This document shows positions 25,380 to 33,978 of a stretch of 64,000 nt of DNA, piece after piece; the first letter of the stretch is position 1; every line of letters begins with the position of its first letter. The DNA comes from Bdellovibrionota bacterium (GTDB lineage: Bacteria; Bdellovibrionota; Bdellovibrionia; Bdellovibrionales; JAEYZS01). The stretch spans positions 62,001 to 126,000 of the forward strand of contig JAZKEU010000018.1 of NCBI GenBank assembly GCA_040386775.1, written 5' to 3'. The position numbers were made by a program, and so were the translations under genes. The notes under the pieces were generated by a model. That model saw only the letters and a program-made list of their open reading frames with translations. It was not told the origin of the DNA and searched no databases.

Positions 25380-25901
25380 TTACTTCTTTAGTTTTTTGTT
25401 TAAAACTTTTTCTCGTAGTGCCTGCTTATATAGAGTCATATTTTTAAGGATGGCCTCATCTTTTTTACTTCCACCAGCACCAAGAATCTGAACAGCAAGA
25501 AGTCCAGCATTGTAGGCGTTATTGATTGCAACTGTAGCCACAGGAACACCTTTTGGCATTTGCACTATGGATAGAAGTGAGTCTTCGCCGTCAAGGGCAC
25601 TATTTGCAACCGGAACCCCGATCACAGGAAGCTCCGTGAGTGAAGCCACCATACCTGGAAGGTGAGCCGCGCCACCAGCACCAGCAATGATTACGCGAAG
25701 TCCATTCTTCATCGCAGACTTTGCGAACTCGTACATTTCATCAGGAGTTCTGTGAGCAGAAACAATTTTCACATCAAAAGGGATTTTGAATTCCTTCAAT
25801 ACGTCTTCTGCCTCTTTCATAATTGGATAATCAGAATCGGATCCCATAATGATGGCGACGAGGGGTTTCTTAGAAGTTTTCTTTGTTTTTTTCTTACTCA
25901 T
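25380..25901 (-). CDS. purE: N5-carboxyaminoimidazole ribonucleotide mutase
   Basis: 173 residues, class I Pur[19 protein letters not shown] (about 18-35), [12 protein letters not shown] (about 42-53), [16 protein letters not shown]. Converts N5-CAIR to CAIR in purine synthesis. The start overlaps the purK end by 8 bp. A lysine-rich N-terminal extension of about 12 residues is unusual. Confidence 0.95.
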   Translation of the reverse strand: MSKKKTKKTSKKPLVAIIMGSDSDYPIMKEAEDVLKEFKIPFDVKIVSAHRTPDEMYEFAKSAMKNGLRVIIAGAGGAAHLPGMVASLTELPVIGVPVANSALDGEDSLLSIVQMPKGVPVATVAINNAYNAGLLAVQILGAGGSKKDEAILKNMTLYKQALREKVLNKKLKK

Positions 25902-27093
25902 AGTTTTTCCAGAAGTTGGTTTCGATCTCTTCCATGAGTTTTATTTTCAACATCAAATCGGTCTTTGTCATGGAAATGGTATTAATATGACCTAATTTTC
26001 TATAAGACGAGGTTTTGGTCTTGTTGTACCAGTAGACTTTAGCATCTTCTGTTTTCTTGAATTTCTCTTTTACGTCTTTTTCAAAGGTTTTCTCTAACCC
26101 TTCTGGTCCCAGAATATTTCTCATGGCAAAGTAAGGATAAGTTGAAGGGCTTTTGAGTTTTGAACCAAGACAAGCAAACAAGTGATTTTCGAATTGGTTT
26201 ACAGGAGCCGCATCCAAAGTGTAGTGACCAGAGTTGTGAACCCTCGGTGCCATCTCATTGATGAGAATTTTTCCATTCACATAAAAGTACTCAATAGCAA
26301 AGGTTCCTACGAATTTTAATTCTTCTCCAATTTTTTTACCCATTGCAGAAGTCTCGGTCTCGATTTCTTTTGGAATATCAAACTCTGTGGCTGGCCCGTA
26401 CACCAATTTACAAACATTTTTCTCTTGCTCTGAAATCACCAATGGGTAAGCGATGAAATCACCATTTAGACTTCTGGTATAAACTTGCGCGAGTTCTTTT
26501 TCAAAGGTCACAAATTCCTCAGCATAAACAGTCGTGCCTTCGCCGATGGCCTTCTGGCAGAATTCTGAGGCTTTTTCCAGTTCACCTAAAGTTTTAACAA
26601 CGTGATTTCCTTTTCCATCATAGCCACCCATTGCGCGCTTTAAGACAAATCCATTTTTATGGCCGAAGGCTGTTGTTCTTAACCAGGGAAGAAGTTGATC
26701 AATCTTTGGATCAAAACCTTTGAAGGGTGAGGTGGGAAGATTTAGTTTCTGAAATAAAAATTTTTGCGATAATTTATTTTGCGTAATTTGAATATTGGGA
26801 ATCGAAGGTAGAATAAAGACTTTTGGAAATTCATTTTTAATTTTCCCAAGAGCTTCAACATCTATAAACTCATTTTCAAAAGTAATGAAGTTCACTTTAG
26901 AAAAGAAGCGTCTCAGGGACTCTTCGTCCTTGATATCTCCTTTGAAGAGCTGACCTGCTGTATATTTTGCCGGGCATTCTAAATCTTTAGTAAAAATACT
27001 AATTTCTAGGTCGCTAAAAGGCGAATTTTCTACAAGCATTTGGGCCAATTGGCCGCCGCCTAATATACCTAAAGTGAGTTTGGGTGGATTCAT
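25894..27093 (-). CDS. purK: N5-CAIR synthetase
   Basis: 399 residues, ATP-grasp enzyme. [12 protein letters not shown] at the N-terminus, [17 protein letters not shown] (about 150-166), and [17 protein letters not shown] (about 278-294) match PurK. It carboxylates AIR with ATP and bicarbonate and acts with the overlapping purE. The C-terminus is about 40 residues longer than usual and charged. No purine riboswitch is seen in the 72 bp upstream. Confidence 0.95.
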   Translation of the reverse strand: MNPPKLTLGILGGGQLAQMLVENSPFSDLEISIFTKDLECPAKYTAGQLFKGDIKDEESLRRFFSKVNFITFENEFIDVEALGKIKNEFPKVFILPSIPNIQITQNKLSQKFLFQKLNLPTSPFKGFDPKIDQLLPWLRTTAFGHKNGFVLKRAMGGYDGKGNHVVKTLGELEKASEFCQKAIGEGTTVYAEEFVTFEKELAQVYTRSLNGDFIAYPLVISEQEKNVCKLVYGPATEFDIPKEIETETSAMGKKIGEELKFVGTFAIEYFYVNGKILINEMAPRVHNSGHYTLDAAPVNQFENHLFACLGSKLKSPSTYPYFAMRNILGPEGLEKTFEKDVKEKFKKTEDAKVYWYNKTKTSSYRKLGHINTISMTKTDLMLKIKLMEEIETNFWKNYE

Positions 27094-27165
27094 TAGCTTT
27101 AGGTTTAATCAATCCTTGCCTATTTGTCTATCCCAAGATACTTAACGCTCGAATAGGGGTACAGA

Positions 27166-28365
27166 ATGGAAAGACTTATTAGTTTCGTAGGGTTAATCTT
27201 CCTAATATTCGTAGCTTGGGCGATGTCGGCAGACAAAAAAAATATCAATAAACGCACTATTCTTGCCGGAGTTTTCATTCAATTTGTCTTGGGCGTTCTA
27301 ATTCTTAAAACTGCTGCGGGTGTTTACTTCTTTGCGGCAGCCAATGAATTTGTTTCTAAAATCTTAAGCTTTTCAGATCAAGGTGCTGCCATGATATTTG
27401 GAGAGGGCTTCAGGGAGCATTATTTTGCCTTCTCGGTTCTACCAACAATCATCTTTATGTCTGCTTTGATGTCGGTGTTGTTTTATCTCGGAATCATTCA
27501 GCACATTGTAAAGTGGCTTGCTGTAATGATGGTCAAGTTAATGGACGTTTCGGGATCAGAATCCCTTGCGGCCAGCGTGAATATTTTTGTCGGCCAAACC
27601 GAAGCTCCGTTGGTAGTAAAACCTTACATCCAATCGATGACAAAATCTGAACTCATGTGCTTGATGGTTGGAGGTTTTGCAAATATCGCAGGCGGAGTAA
27701 TGGCCGCCTATGTGGGATTTGGTGCGGATGCAGGACATTTACTCGCAAGTTCAATCATCTCAGCTCCAGCCTCCATCTTGGTTGCAAAATTATTACTTCC
27801 AGAAAGAGAAGTTTCCGTAACCAAAGGAAAAGTTTCCATCGAAATCGAAAAGGCCGGTGAGAATGTTTTAGAGGCAGCATGCATCGGAGCTTCTGATGGT
27901 CTAAAGCTCGCCCTCAACGTTGCGGCAATGCTGATTGCCTTTGTGGCCTTCACTGCAATGCTCAATTATGGTCTAGGATTTTTCCCGGATGTGAATGGGC
28001 AACCATTAACCTTTGAAAGAATTTTGGGCTGGGGATTTGCCCCGATTGCATTCTTAATCGGAGTTCCAATGTCTGATGCTCTTGCTGTAGGGACATTGTT
28101 GGGAAAGAAAATGTTCTTAAATGAATTTATCGCATATATGGATTTACAAACTCTCAAAGATACTCTCACCCCGAGAGGATTCACATTAGCAACCTACGCT
28201 TTGTGTGGTTTTTCTAACTTTTCTTCTATCGCTATTCAAGTTGGCGGTATTGGAGAATTAGTTCCATCGCGAAAAAAAGATCTGGCAAGATTGGGCTTTA
28301 AAGCCATGCTGGGTGGAACTATCGCGACGCTTATGACTGCAACAATTGCAGGAATTTTATTATAA
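27166..28365 (+). CDS. nupC: NupC-type concentrative nucleoside transporter
   Basis: 399 residues and about nine to ten helices. CNT signatures: GVYFFAAANEFVSKILSFSDQGAAMIFG, NIFVGQTEAPLVVKPYI (about 138-154), FANIAGGVMAAYVGFGADAGHLLASS and CGFSNFSSIAIQVGGIG. It imports nucleosides with protons or sodium. It is divergent from purK, so salvage and synthesis of purines may be co-regulated. A predator that takes up prey nucleosides would benefit; that is inference. Confidence 0.92.
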   Translation: MERLISFVGLIFLIFVAWAMSADKKNINKRTILAGVFIQFVLGVLILKTAAGVYFFAAANEFVSKILSFSDQGAAMIFGEGFREHYFAFSVLPTIIFMSALMSVLFYLGIIQHIVKWLAVMMVKLMDVSGSESLAASVNIFVGQTEAPLVVKPYIQSMTKSELMCLMVGGFANIAGGVMAAYVGFGADAGHLLASSIISAPASILVAKLLLPEREVSVTKGKVSIEIEKAGENVLEAACIGASDGLKLALNVAAMLIAFVAFTAMLNYGLGFFPDVNGQPLTFERILGWGFAPIAFLIGVPMSDALAVGTLLGKKMFLNEFIAYMDLQTLKDTLTPRGFTLATYALCGFSNFSSIAIQVGGIGELVPSRKKDLARLGFKAMLGGTIATLMTATIAGILL

Positions 28366-28485
28366 AGTTTTCGCTGCAATTTTTAGTTATTGTCATCTTT
28401 TATTCACAAATCCAATTGCTCTGTGGGGCTTATCAACGTTCGTGCTATTAATCCCTGTTCTCAATGTTTTTTTTCAGAGGAGGCA

Positions 28486-29655
28486 ATGTTGTCTAAGCAA
28501 CAGAGATTCACAGCACTTTTTATGATTGTAGTTTTTGAATTGGAATTTGTACCGCAGGCAGATGTTTATAAAACCGCAAATTATCTTAGAACTTTAGGTA
28601 TCACGGCCACAGTAGTAGATAATGATAAAGATAAAATCATTATCGAAGAAGAGTCTTACAATAAGGCTTTAGAAAAACTAACTCCTATCGTACCGGAACT
28701 CCCTGATATTTTTAGATTCACGTGGAGGAATGGCTCGGCGGAATCAGTGCTTTATGAAGTACAAAGAATTGAAAAATTCATTAACGACTCGGAACTTGTA
28801 GACAGCCTGAAAGTCGTACCAGGTTTTGATGAGAAGGCGCGACTGACTATTGTTCTCAGAGAAGACAAAAATACAATTATCAAATATCAAAACACAGTTC
28901 GAAAAATTGAGAACATGGGATTCAAGGTGACCTTTGCCGATGGATTTATTGATGCGGGTTGGATGACTTTTCCGGCTATTGATATTGAAATTTCAAACAA
29001 CATCGCGGCATTCAGAGAAGCTCTTATCAAGCTCACAGATATTCCTGAAGTTAATCGCTTTCTGTACAATCGAGGGAAGAATCCACACATCAACGAGTAC
29101 ACAATTTCTTTTGAGGATGGGGCGGATTTTGAAAAACAAATTTCAAAAATTTTAGCAAACGGAATTGAGGTTTACAAAATAGATAAGTTGCTGAACAAAA
29201 TATTTATCCATTTTCCTCAAAACGAAGTGCAGAATAAATATAAATTAGAACAAATAAAATCTTTTGAAGGCCTAGTTGTAATCAAAAATCTTCACGAGAA
29301 TCAACATCAGTTTGTAAAGCCAGAATACTCTAGAAACCTTAATAATGTATGGTTGGACGTCCCGGTAGAAATACTCAATGGTTCAAGGGACAACGATGAA
29401 TATGCTAAGGCTTTAACGGGGCTTGCACGCGAAGAAGTGAAAAGGCTTCAGCAGAAAGGAATGATTGTCCTTCACTACGGTTTGTATGTAGAAATGGGAG
29501 AGGTGCTTTTGCCCGAGGTGGTTTTTACCTATCGTGATATAGATTCACCAAAGGCTGAGGAGTTAACTTCAAAATCCAAAAAAAAACCGGCTCCCGAGAA
29601 AACTCCTAAAGGGCCGGTTCATTCAGTTAATATTTGTGCTCAACTTTTCCGTTAG
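28486..29655 (+). CDS. unrecognised 389-residue protein
   Basis: The start at ATG 28486 has AGAGGAGG 4 nt upstream; an upstream ATG at 28390 has none. The protein begins MLSKQQRFTALFMIVVF, a short hydrophobic run, then several repeated alpha/beta stretches of about 85 residues. The C-terminus is lysine and proline rich (about residues 362-380). The last 70 bp of the frame also hold a terminator for the opposite gene. No family is recognised. Confidence 0.6.
   Translation: MLSKQQRFTALFMIVVFELEFVPQADVYKTANYLRTLGITATVVDNDKDKIIIEEESYNKALEKLTPIVPELPDIFRFTWRNGSAESVLYEVQRIEKFINDSELVDSLKVVPGFDEKARLTIVLREDKNTIIKYQNTVRKIENMGFKVTFADGFIDAGWMTFPAIDIEISNNIAAFREALIKLTDIPEVNRFLYNRGKNPHINEYTISFEDGADFEKQISKILANGIEVYKIDKLLNKIFIHFPQNEVQNKYKLEQIKSFEGLVVIKNLHENQHQFVKPEYSRNLNNVWLDVPVEILNGSRDNDEYAKALTGLAREEVKRLQQKGMIVLHYGLYVEMGEVLLPEVVFTYRDIDSPKAEELTSKSKKKPAPEKTPKGPVHSVNICAQLFR
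29585..29619 (-). terminator. minus-strand terminator inside a convergent coding end
   Basis: AACCGGC and GCCGGTT arms; on the minus strand the stem is followed by nine T residues. It ends the gene at 29652-30245 although it lies inside the last codons of the plus-strand gene. Confidence 0.75.
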
Positions 29656-30245
29656 TACTGGCAGTTATTTTCTAAATAGAAATAATTATCGCATCCCATG
29701 TTTTGACTTTCACAATAGCTATCCATGTTGGCAAAAGTAGTTCTAGGTCTGCATTGAGTTTTTCCGACAACGGTTGCTTTTGCATTGAACAGTCCTTCTT
29801 CAACAACAGTTTTACCTTTTGTGAATTTGTAAGCAACACTGTTGTTACCCACTCCAAGAAGAGGGCTTTGGGTTAAGGTTTTGATCAAAAGATTAAAGCG
29901 ACTTTTGCTGATCGATTTTTCAGAATTATAAGAAGAAGATTTAGTCTTAACTTTTCCATCGGGACGAGTAGACGTCAACGTCACTTTGTCGGCATCGATC
30001 GGAGTTTTTGAAATCAAATAATCGTGAGTTCCTGGACTAACGAGATCAGCATTGCAGAACCAGTGTCTGGTGTAGTTGTGGCCTTGTGCGTCCGTACAAT
30101 AATAAGTGACAGAGCCAGAAAGCTCTTCAATTTCGATATCGTTTCCATTTTGAAATTGTACTGGACCTGGCATTTCAGCAAAAGCAGCTGAAGAAATAAG
30201 TCCTACGATTAGATAAGCCATGCGAAATGAAAATAATGCTCTCAT
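29652..30245 (-). CDS. exported cysteine-rich protein
   Basis: 197 residues with a signal peptide (about 1-23, cleavage after AFA). Seven cysteines in the mature chain (YYCTD, FCNAD, TQCRP, YCESQ, GCDN, NCQY) suggest disulphides and an extracytoplasmic location. GGGAGGAG precedes the ATG. It overlaps the convergent neighbour by 4 bp. Family unknown. Confidence 0.7.
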   Translation of the reverse strand: MRALFSFRMAYLIVGLISSAAFAEMPGPVQFQNGNDIEIEELSGSVTYYCTDAQGHNYTRHWFCNADLVSPGTHDYLISKTPIDADKVTLTSTRPDGKVKTKSSSYNSEKSISKSRFNLLIKTLTQSPLLGVGNNSVAYKFTKGKTVVEEGLFNAKATVVGKTQCRPRTTFANMDSYCESQNMGCDNYFYLENNCQY

Positions 30246-30336
30246 AAAAACTCCTCCCTTGGATTAATTGTAAAGCACTCATAGGCTTTCATTTTTTAAA
30301 GGAAAGGTCAACAGGCTCTGAGACTGTCTTTGGGCT

Positions 30337-31218
30337 TTAAAATTGGATCAGGATATAGAATCCAATTACAAATTGGATCAGAGCAAATATAAGATACTTG
30401 GAAGGCCATCTCTTGTGATAAATCGACTCGATTAGTGTAGCAAAAAATGGAGCTGTGATTGAAACTGAAGTTACACTTGCAAGGTGGCCAGTTTGAACTG
30501 CTTTAAAGTAAAGCGAAAGAGATAAGAAAGTTCCAAAAAACGAAGCAAAGAAAATTCCCCACCGAGCTTTTATCGTTAAAGTTTTAAATATTTTAACAAA
30601 ATGAAACGGTTTAAAGACACCTTGAACCCAAAATCCAAAAACCGCACCCAAACAACGGATAAAGTGAGCTTGAATAGGATGTAAATTGGGATTTTCATCA
30701 AAACCAATTCTTGTCATAATAAGACCGATAGAATCCAAAACAATAAAGGTCAAGGCCATCAAAAACCCTTTGAACTCCCAACTCCCACTTTGCTTAAAGC
30801 GCTCGTAACTGAAAGTCACCAAGCAACCAATTAAGAATAAAATAGCAATGAGCTTATAAGGACTGATGGTTTGTCCAAAAGCATAGTAACTAGCAACACC
30901 AACAAGCAGCGGCTGAAATCCATAAAGTAAAAGCGTTCTGCCGGGCCCAATGCTTTGAAAAGCACTGACCATAAAGAAATCGCCAATTGTAAGGCCGATC
31001 AATCCGCTCACTAGGAATAAAACAACTGCATAAGTTGTGACCGACTGCCATCCCAGGAAAAATTGAATCGTCAACGCACAACAAACGGTCGCTACAAAGG
31101 CCTTAAAATAATTGACCCAAGTTACGCTGGTTCTATTGGCAAACTCTGTAAAAACAATGGAAGCGGTAGAGAAACAAAGTGTTGCGAGAAGAGCATAAAT
31201 ATAGACCGAGTGAGCCAT
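30337..31218 (-). CDS. EamA/DMT-family permease
   Basis: 293 residues with ten predicted helices in two repeats of five, each an EamA unit (FTEFANRTSVTWVNYFKAF in the first, LASVTSVSITAPFFATLIESIYHKRWP in the second). Drug/metabolite transporter superfamily; substrate unknown. It is divergent from the small ferredoxin gene with 58 bp between. Confidence 0.88.
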   Translation of the reverse strand: MAHSVYIYALLATLCFSTASIVFTEFANRTSVTWVNYFKAFVATVCCALTIQFFLGWQSVTTYAVVLFLVSGLIGLTIGDFFMVSAFQSIGPGRTLLLYGFQPLLVGVASYYAFGQTISPYKLIAILFLIGCLVTFSYERFKQSGSWEFKGFLMALTFIVLDSIGLIMTRIGFDENPNLHPIQAHFIRCLGAVFGFWVQGVFKPFHFVKIFKTLTIKARWGIFFASFFGTFLSLSLYFKAVQTGHLASVTSVSITAPFFATLIESIYHKRWPSKYLIFALIQFVIGFYILIQF

Positions 31219-31276
31219 CTTTGTTCCTTGAGTGAAATATGAAAAAGTAAGATAATATCGTCTGAGGGTAAAGTAA

Positions 31277-31582
31277 ATGTCTGAAACTACGAGAGCGAAG
31301 AATTTATACGAATGTCATGTCTTTGTTTGCACCAACAAAAAAGAGGGCCGGGAATGCTGTGCCGATAAGGGTGCTGCTGCCTTAAGAGATCAGCTCAAGA
31401 TATGGGCCAAAGAAAAGTATGGCAAAAGAGTGCGTGTGAATAACTCTGGATGCTTGGATTTCTGCTCAAAAGGGATTGTCTCAGTGATTTATCCTGACGG
31501 TGATTGGATTATGAATATCACTTCGCAAAACTTGGACGACCTTAAGACTGCAATTTCAGAAAAGATGGATTCTAGTTCGTGA
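31277..31582 (+). CDS. thioredoxin-like [2Fe-2S] ferredoxin
   Basis: 101 residues. VFVCTNKKEGRECC supplies the first cysteines (about 18 and 27) and NNSGCLDFCSKGIVSVIYPDG the second pair (about 59 and 63), the C-x8+-C...C-x3-C arrangement of thioredoxin-like [2Fe-2S] ferredoxins. The last 11 bp overlap the convergent Smr gene. Confidence 0.88.
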   Translation: MSETTRAKNLYECHVFVCTNKKEGRECCADKGAAALRDQLKIWAKEKYGKRVRVNNSGCLDFCSKGIVSVIYPDGDWIMNITSQNLDDLKTAISEKMDSSS

Positions 31583-31802
31583 AGACGATAAGAACGCCTT
31601 TATTCTCTTGTTTATTTACCTTTTCAAACTGCCATTGATAATTGCCCTTCTTCAAGTACTCGGTAACGGCTTTAAAGATCGCTCCTGTACCTTTTCCAGT
31701 CATGACTTTTACTCTAGGCTCTTTAGTTGAGCGGTAAAGAAAGCGATCTAGGGCATCTATTGCTTCATCAACGGCATATCCATGTAAATCCAAAGTTTTC
31801 AT
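31572..31802 (-). CDS. Smr-domain protein
   Basis: 76 residues from the ATG at 31802, which places LDLHGYAVDEAIDALDRF at the start as in stand-alone Smr domains; an ATG at 31850 would add 16 residues and has no better ribosome site. KVMTGKGTGAIFKAV is the second hallmark. Smr domains nick DNA or cleave RNA, including at stalled ribosomes. Confidence 0.8.
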   Translation of the reverse strand: MKTLDLHGYAVDEAIDALDRFLYRSTKEPRVKVMTGKGTGAIFKAVTEYLKKGNYQWQFEKVNKQENKGVLIVFTN

Positions 31803-31947
31803 GGTAGGTATATAGCACGTGTCGCATGGCAAAAACCACTGGTTTTTCATTGTAGAACGATAGGGATTTTGGTTTTTTAAGCTTTAAGCGTTCAAAGCAG
31901 CATGAGCCAAAGCACTGTAAGTGTGAGCAAAGCTAATGGAGATTTTT

Positions 31948-33168
31948 ATGTCGGATACACAACAACAAGTAAGTCTTAGAGACTTTGATCTTTATAATCC
32001 TACAGAAGAGCACAAGATGCTCCGTGAAAGCGTGAAAAGTTTTGTTCAATCTGAGGTTGAACCTCAAGCTCATAAACATGATAGAGACGAACTTTTTAAT
32101 CTTCCTCTTTTAAGAAAACTAGGTGAGCTAGGACTTTTGGGAATTACAACTCCAGAAGCTTACGGCGGATCAGGAATGGATGCCCTTGCGGCAACGATTG
32201 CTCACGAAGAGATCGCAGCTTCGGATCCAGGATTTTGTTTGGCGTATCTTGCGCACGCCATGCTTTGTGTGAACAACATCGCGATGAACGCTAATGAAGA
32301 GCAAAAGAAAAGATGGTTACCAAAACTTTGTTCGGGCGAGTGGATCGGGGCTATGGCTATGTCAGAACCGGATTACGGAACTGATGTGCTTGGAATGAAA
32401 TCAACAGCAGTTCTTAAGGGTGACCACTATATCTTGAACGGCAGAAAAATGTGGATCACCAACGGAACAATCGATGAGAACAAAACTCCATGTGATATTG
32501 TTTTGGTTTACGCAAGAACTGGCGAGGCCAATGGTAGAGCAAAAGTTTCTACATTTATCGTAGAAAAAGGGTTCGAAGGTTTTAGCGTTGGACAAAAGAT
32601 CCAAGACAAAACAGGAATGCGTGGATCCAACACCGCAGAACTTGTCTTTGAAAATTGCAAAATTCCAAAAGCAAATTTGATTGGTAATGAAGGCGAATCG
32701 ATGCTTCATATGATGAAGAACCTAGAAATGGAAAGGCTCACTTTGGCCGCGATGAGCTTGGGCATTGCAAGACGTTCTGTTTACGAAATGAATAAATACG
32801 CTACGCAAAGAATGGCTTTCGGAAAACCATTAAGAAAGCTAGGACAAATCCAAAAGTACATCGGTGATAGTTACGCAGAGTACATGGCTTGTCGGGCTTA
32901 CGTTTACGATACGGCTAGAAAATTAGATCCTACCAAGGGTGGAAATAGATTGGATTCTGACGGGGTCAAGCTCACGGCTTCGACTATGGGAAAAAATGTT
33001 GCTGACCGTGCAATGCAAGTGATGGGCGGTTACGGGTACGTGAGTGAATACATCGTGGAAAGACTCTGGAGAGATGCTAAGCTTTTAGAAATCGGTGGTG
33101 GAACCATTGAAGCCCATCAAAAAAATATTACAGTCGATCTAGAAAAATCAGGAGGAGCACTCTTGTGA
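31948..33168 (+). CDS. acyl-CoA dehydrogenase, isovaleryl-CoA type
   Basis: 406 residues from the ATG at 31948, with TGGAG 7 nt upstream; the ATG at 31936 overlaps that site. FAD/acyl-CoA motifs: MAMSEPDYGTDV, KMWITNGT, GMRGSNTAELVFENC, LEMERLTLA (catalytic Glu position of isovaleryl-CoA dehydrogenase) and MQVMGGYGYVSEY...RDAKLLEIGGGT. It is likely to act in leucine or fatty acid breakdown. It is followed with a 4-bp overlap by a seven-TM protein. Confidence 0.88.
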   Translation: MSDTQQQVSLRDFDLYNPTEEHKMLRESVKSFVQSEVEPQAHKHDRDELFNLPLLRKLGELGLLGITTPEAYGGSGMDALAATIAHEEIAASDPGFCLAYLAHAMLCVNNIAMNANEEQKKRWLPKLCSGEWIGAMAMSEPDYGTDVLGMKSTAVLKGDHYILNGRKMWITNGTIDENKTPCDIVLVYARTGEANGRAKVSTFIVEKGFEGFSVGQKIQDKTGMRGSNTAELVFENCKIPKANLIGNEGESMLHMMKNLEMERLTLAAMSLGIARRSVYEMNKYATQRMAFGKPLRKLGQIQKYIGDSYAEYMACRAYVYDTARKLDPTKGGNRLDSDGVKLTASTMGKNVADRAMQVMGGYGYVSEYIVERLWRDAKLLEIGGGTIEAHQKNITVDLEKSGGALL

Positions 33169-33863
33169 TAGAATTATTTGGACTCGCTATCGCAGAACCG
33201 ATGACGGTCTTAACAGATTTAATTTTAGCTGCGATGAGTTTCTATTTTGGTCACGTGCTTTACTGGCATGCCAAGTACCATGGAAAAAATAATTCTTACG
33301 ACAAAAGATATTCTCAATTTTGGGGAATTGTTTTTCTTTTCTTAGGCTCTGCATCGTTCTTGGGAGCTGTTGCTCATGGTGTTCCTCATATGTCTGGAGA
33401 ATACCCAGTGCTTCGTGGAGCATGGCCATTCACGGTAATGTGTATGGGAATGGTGAGCTTCTATTTGCTTCTCACGATTGCCATGGAATACTTCCCACGC
33501 AGAAGAAATATAATATTTATTCTCGCCTACATTAAAGTGCTGGCATTTTTAGTATTGATGTTTGGCTATCCGAAAAAATACTTCGGTGAATTTCAAAACG
33601 TGAGTTTTAATCTAGTAATTCTAGATTATGCGCCGATAATGATACTTCTCTTGGCTTTGAACATTAAAGATATAATTCAGAAAAAGAGTCCTGCGGCTAA
33701 AAAGATGGTTATGGGTATTGTAGTTTCTATTTTAGGAACTGCGGTTCAGATTTCAGGATTTACAATTCATCAGCATTTGAATCACAATGATATTTATCAT
33801 TTGATTCAAATGGTAGCGATCACGCTAATGTTTAAGGCTGTAACACTTAAAAAGCTCGTTTAA
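33165..33863 (+). CDS. seven-TM protein, DUF6962/CREST-like
   Basis: 232 residues with about seven helices. Conserved histidines and an acidic residue in membrane segments (HVLYWHAKYH, AHGVPHMS, and HQHLNHNDIYHLIQM near residues 203-217) recall the CREST superfamily of membrane hydrolases such as alkaline ceramidases and PAQR receptors. Starts with GTG overlapping the acyl-CoA dehydrogenase stop. The hydrolase idea is inference from the His/Asp pattern. Confidence 0.65.
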   Translation: MIELFGLAIAEPMTVLTDLILAAMSFYFGHVLYWHAKYHGKNNSYDKRYSQFWGIVFLFLGSASFLGAVAHGVPHMSGEYPVLRGAWPFTVMCMGMVSFYLLLTIAMEYFPRRRNIIFILAYIKVLAFLVLMFGYPKKYFGEFQNVSFNLVILDYAPIMILLLALNIKDIIQKKSPAAKKMVMGIVVSILGTAVQISGFTIHQHLNHNDIYHLIQMVAITLMFKAVTLKKLV

Positions 33864-33978
33864 TCTGCTTTTAGGTCTAAAGATTAAATAAAATTTATGA
33901 GTGACCATCTGAGTCGTACTTTTGCAATTGCATTGTGCAGTCAACTTTGAGAACACCTCTATAGGTGAGGGGTTCCAA

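Noticed and set aside
27094-27165. Purine riboswitch between purK and nupC
   Set aside because: Only 72 bp and no three-way-junction pattern is visible.
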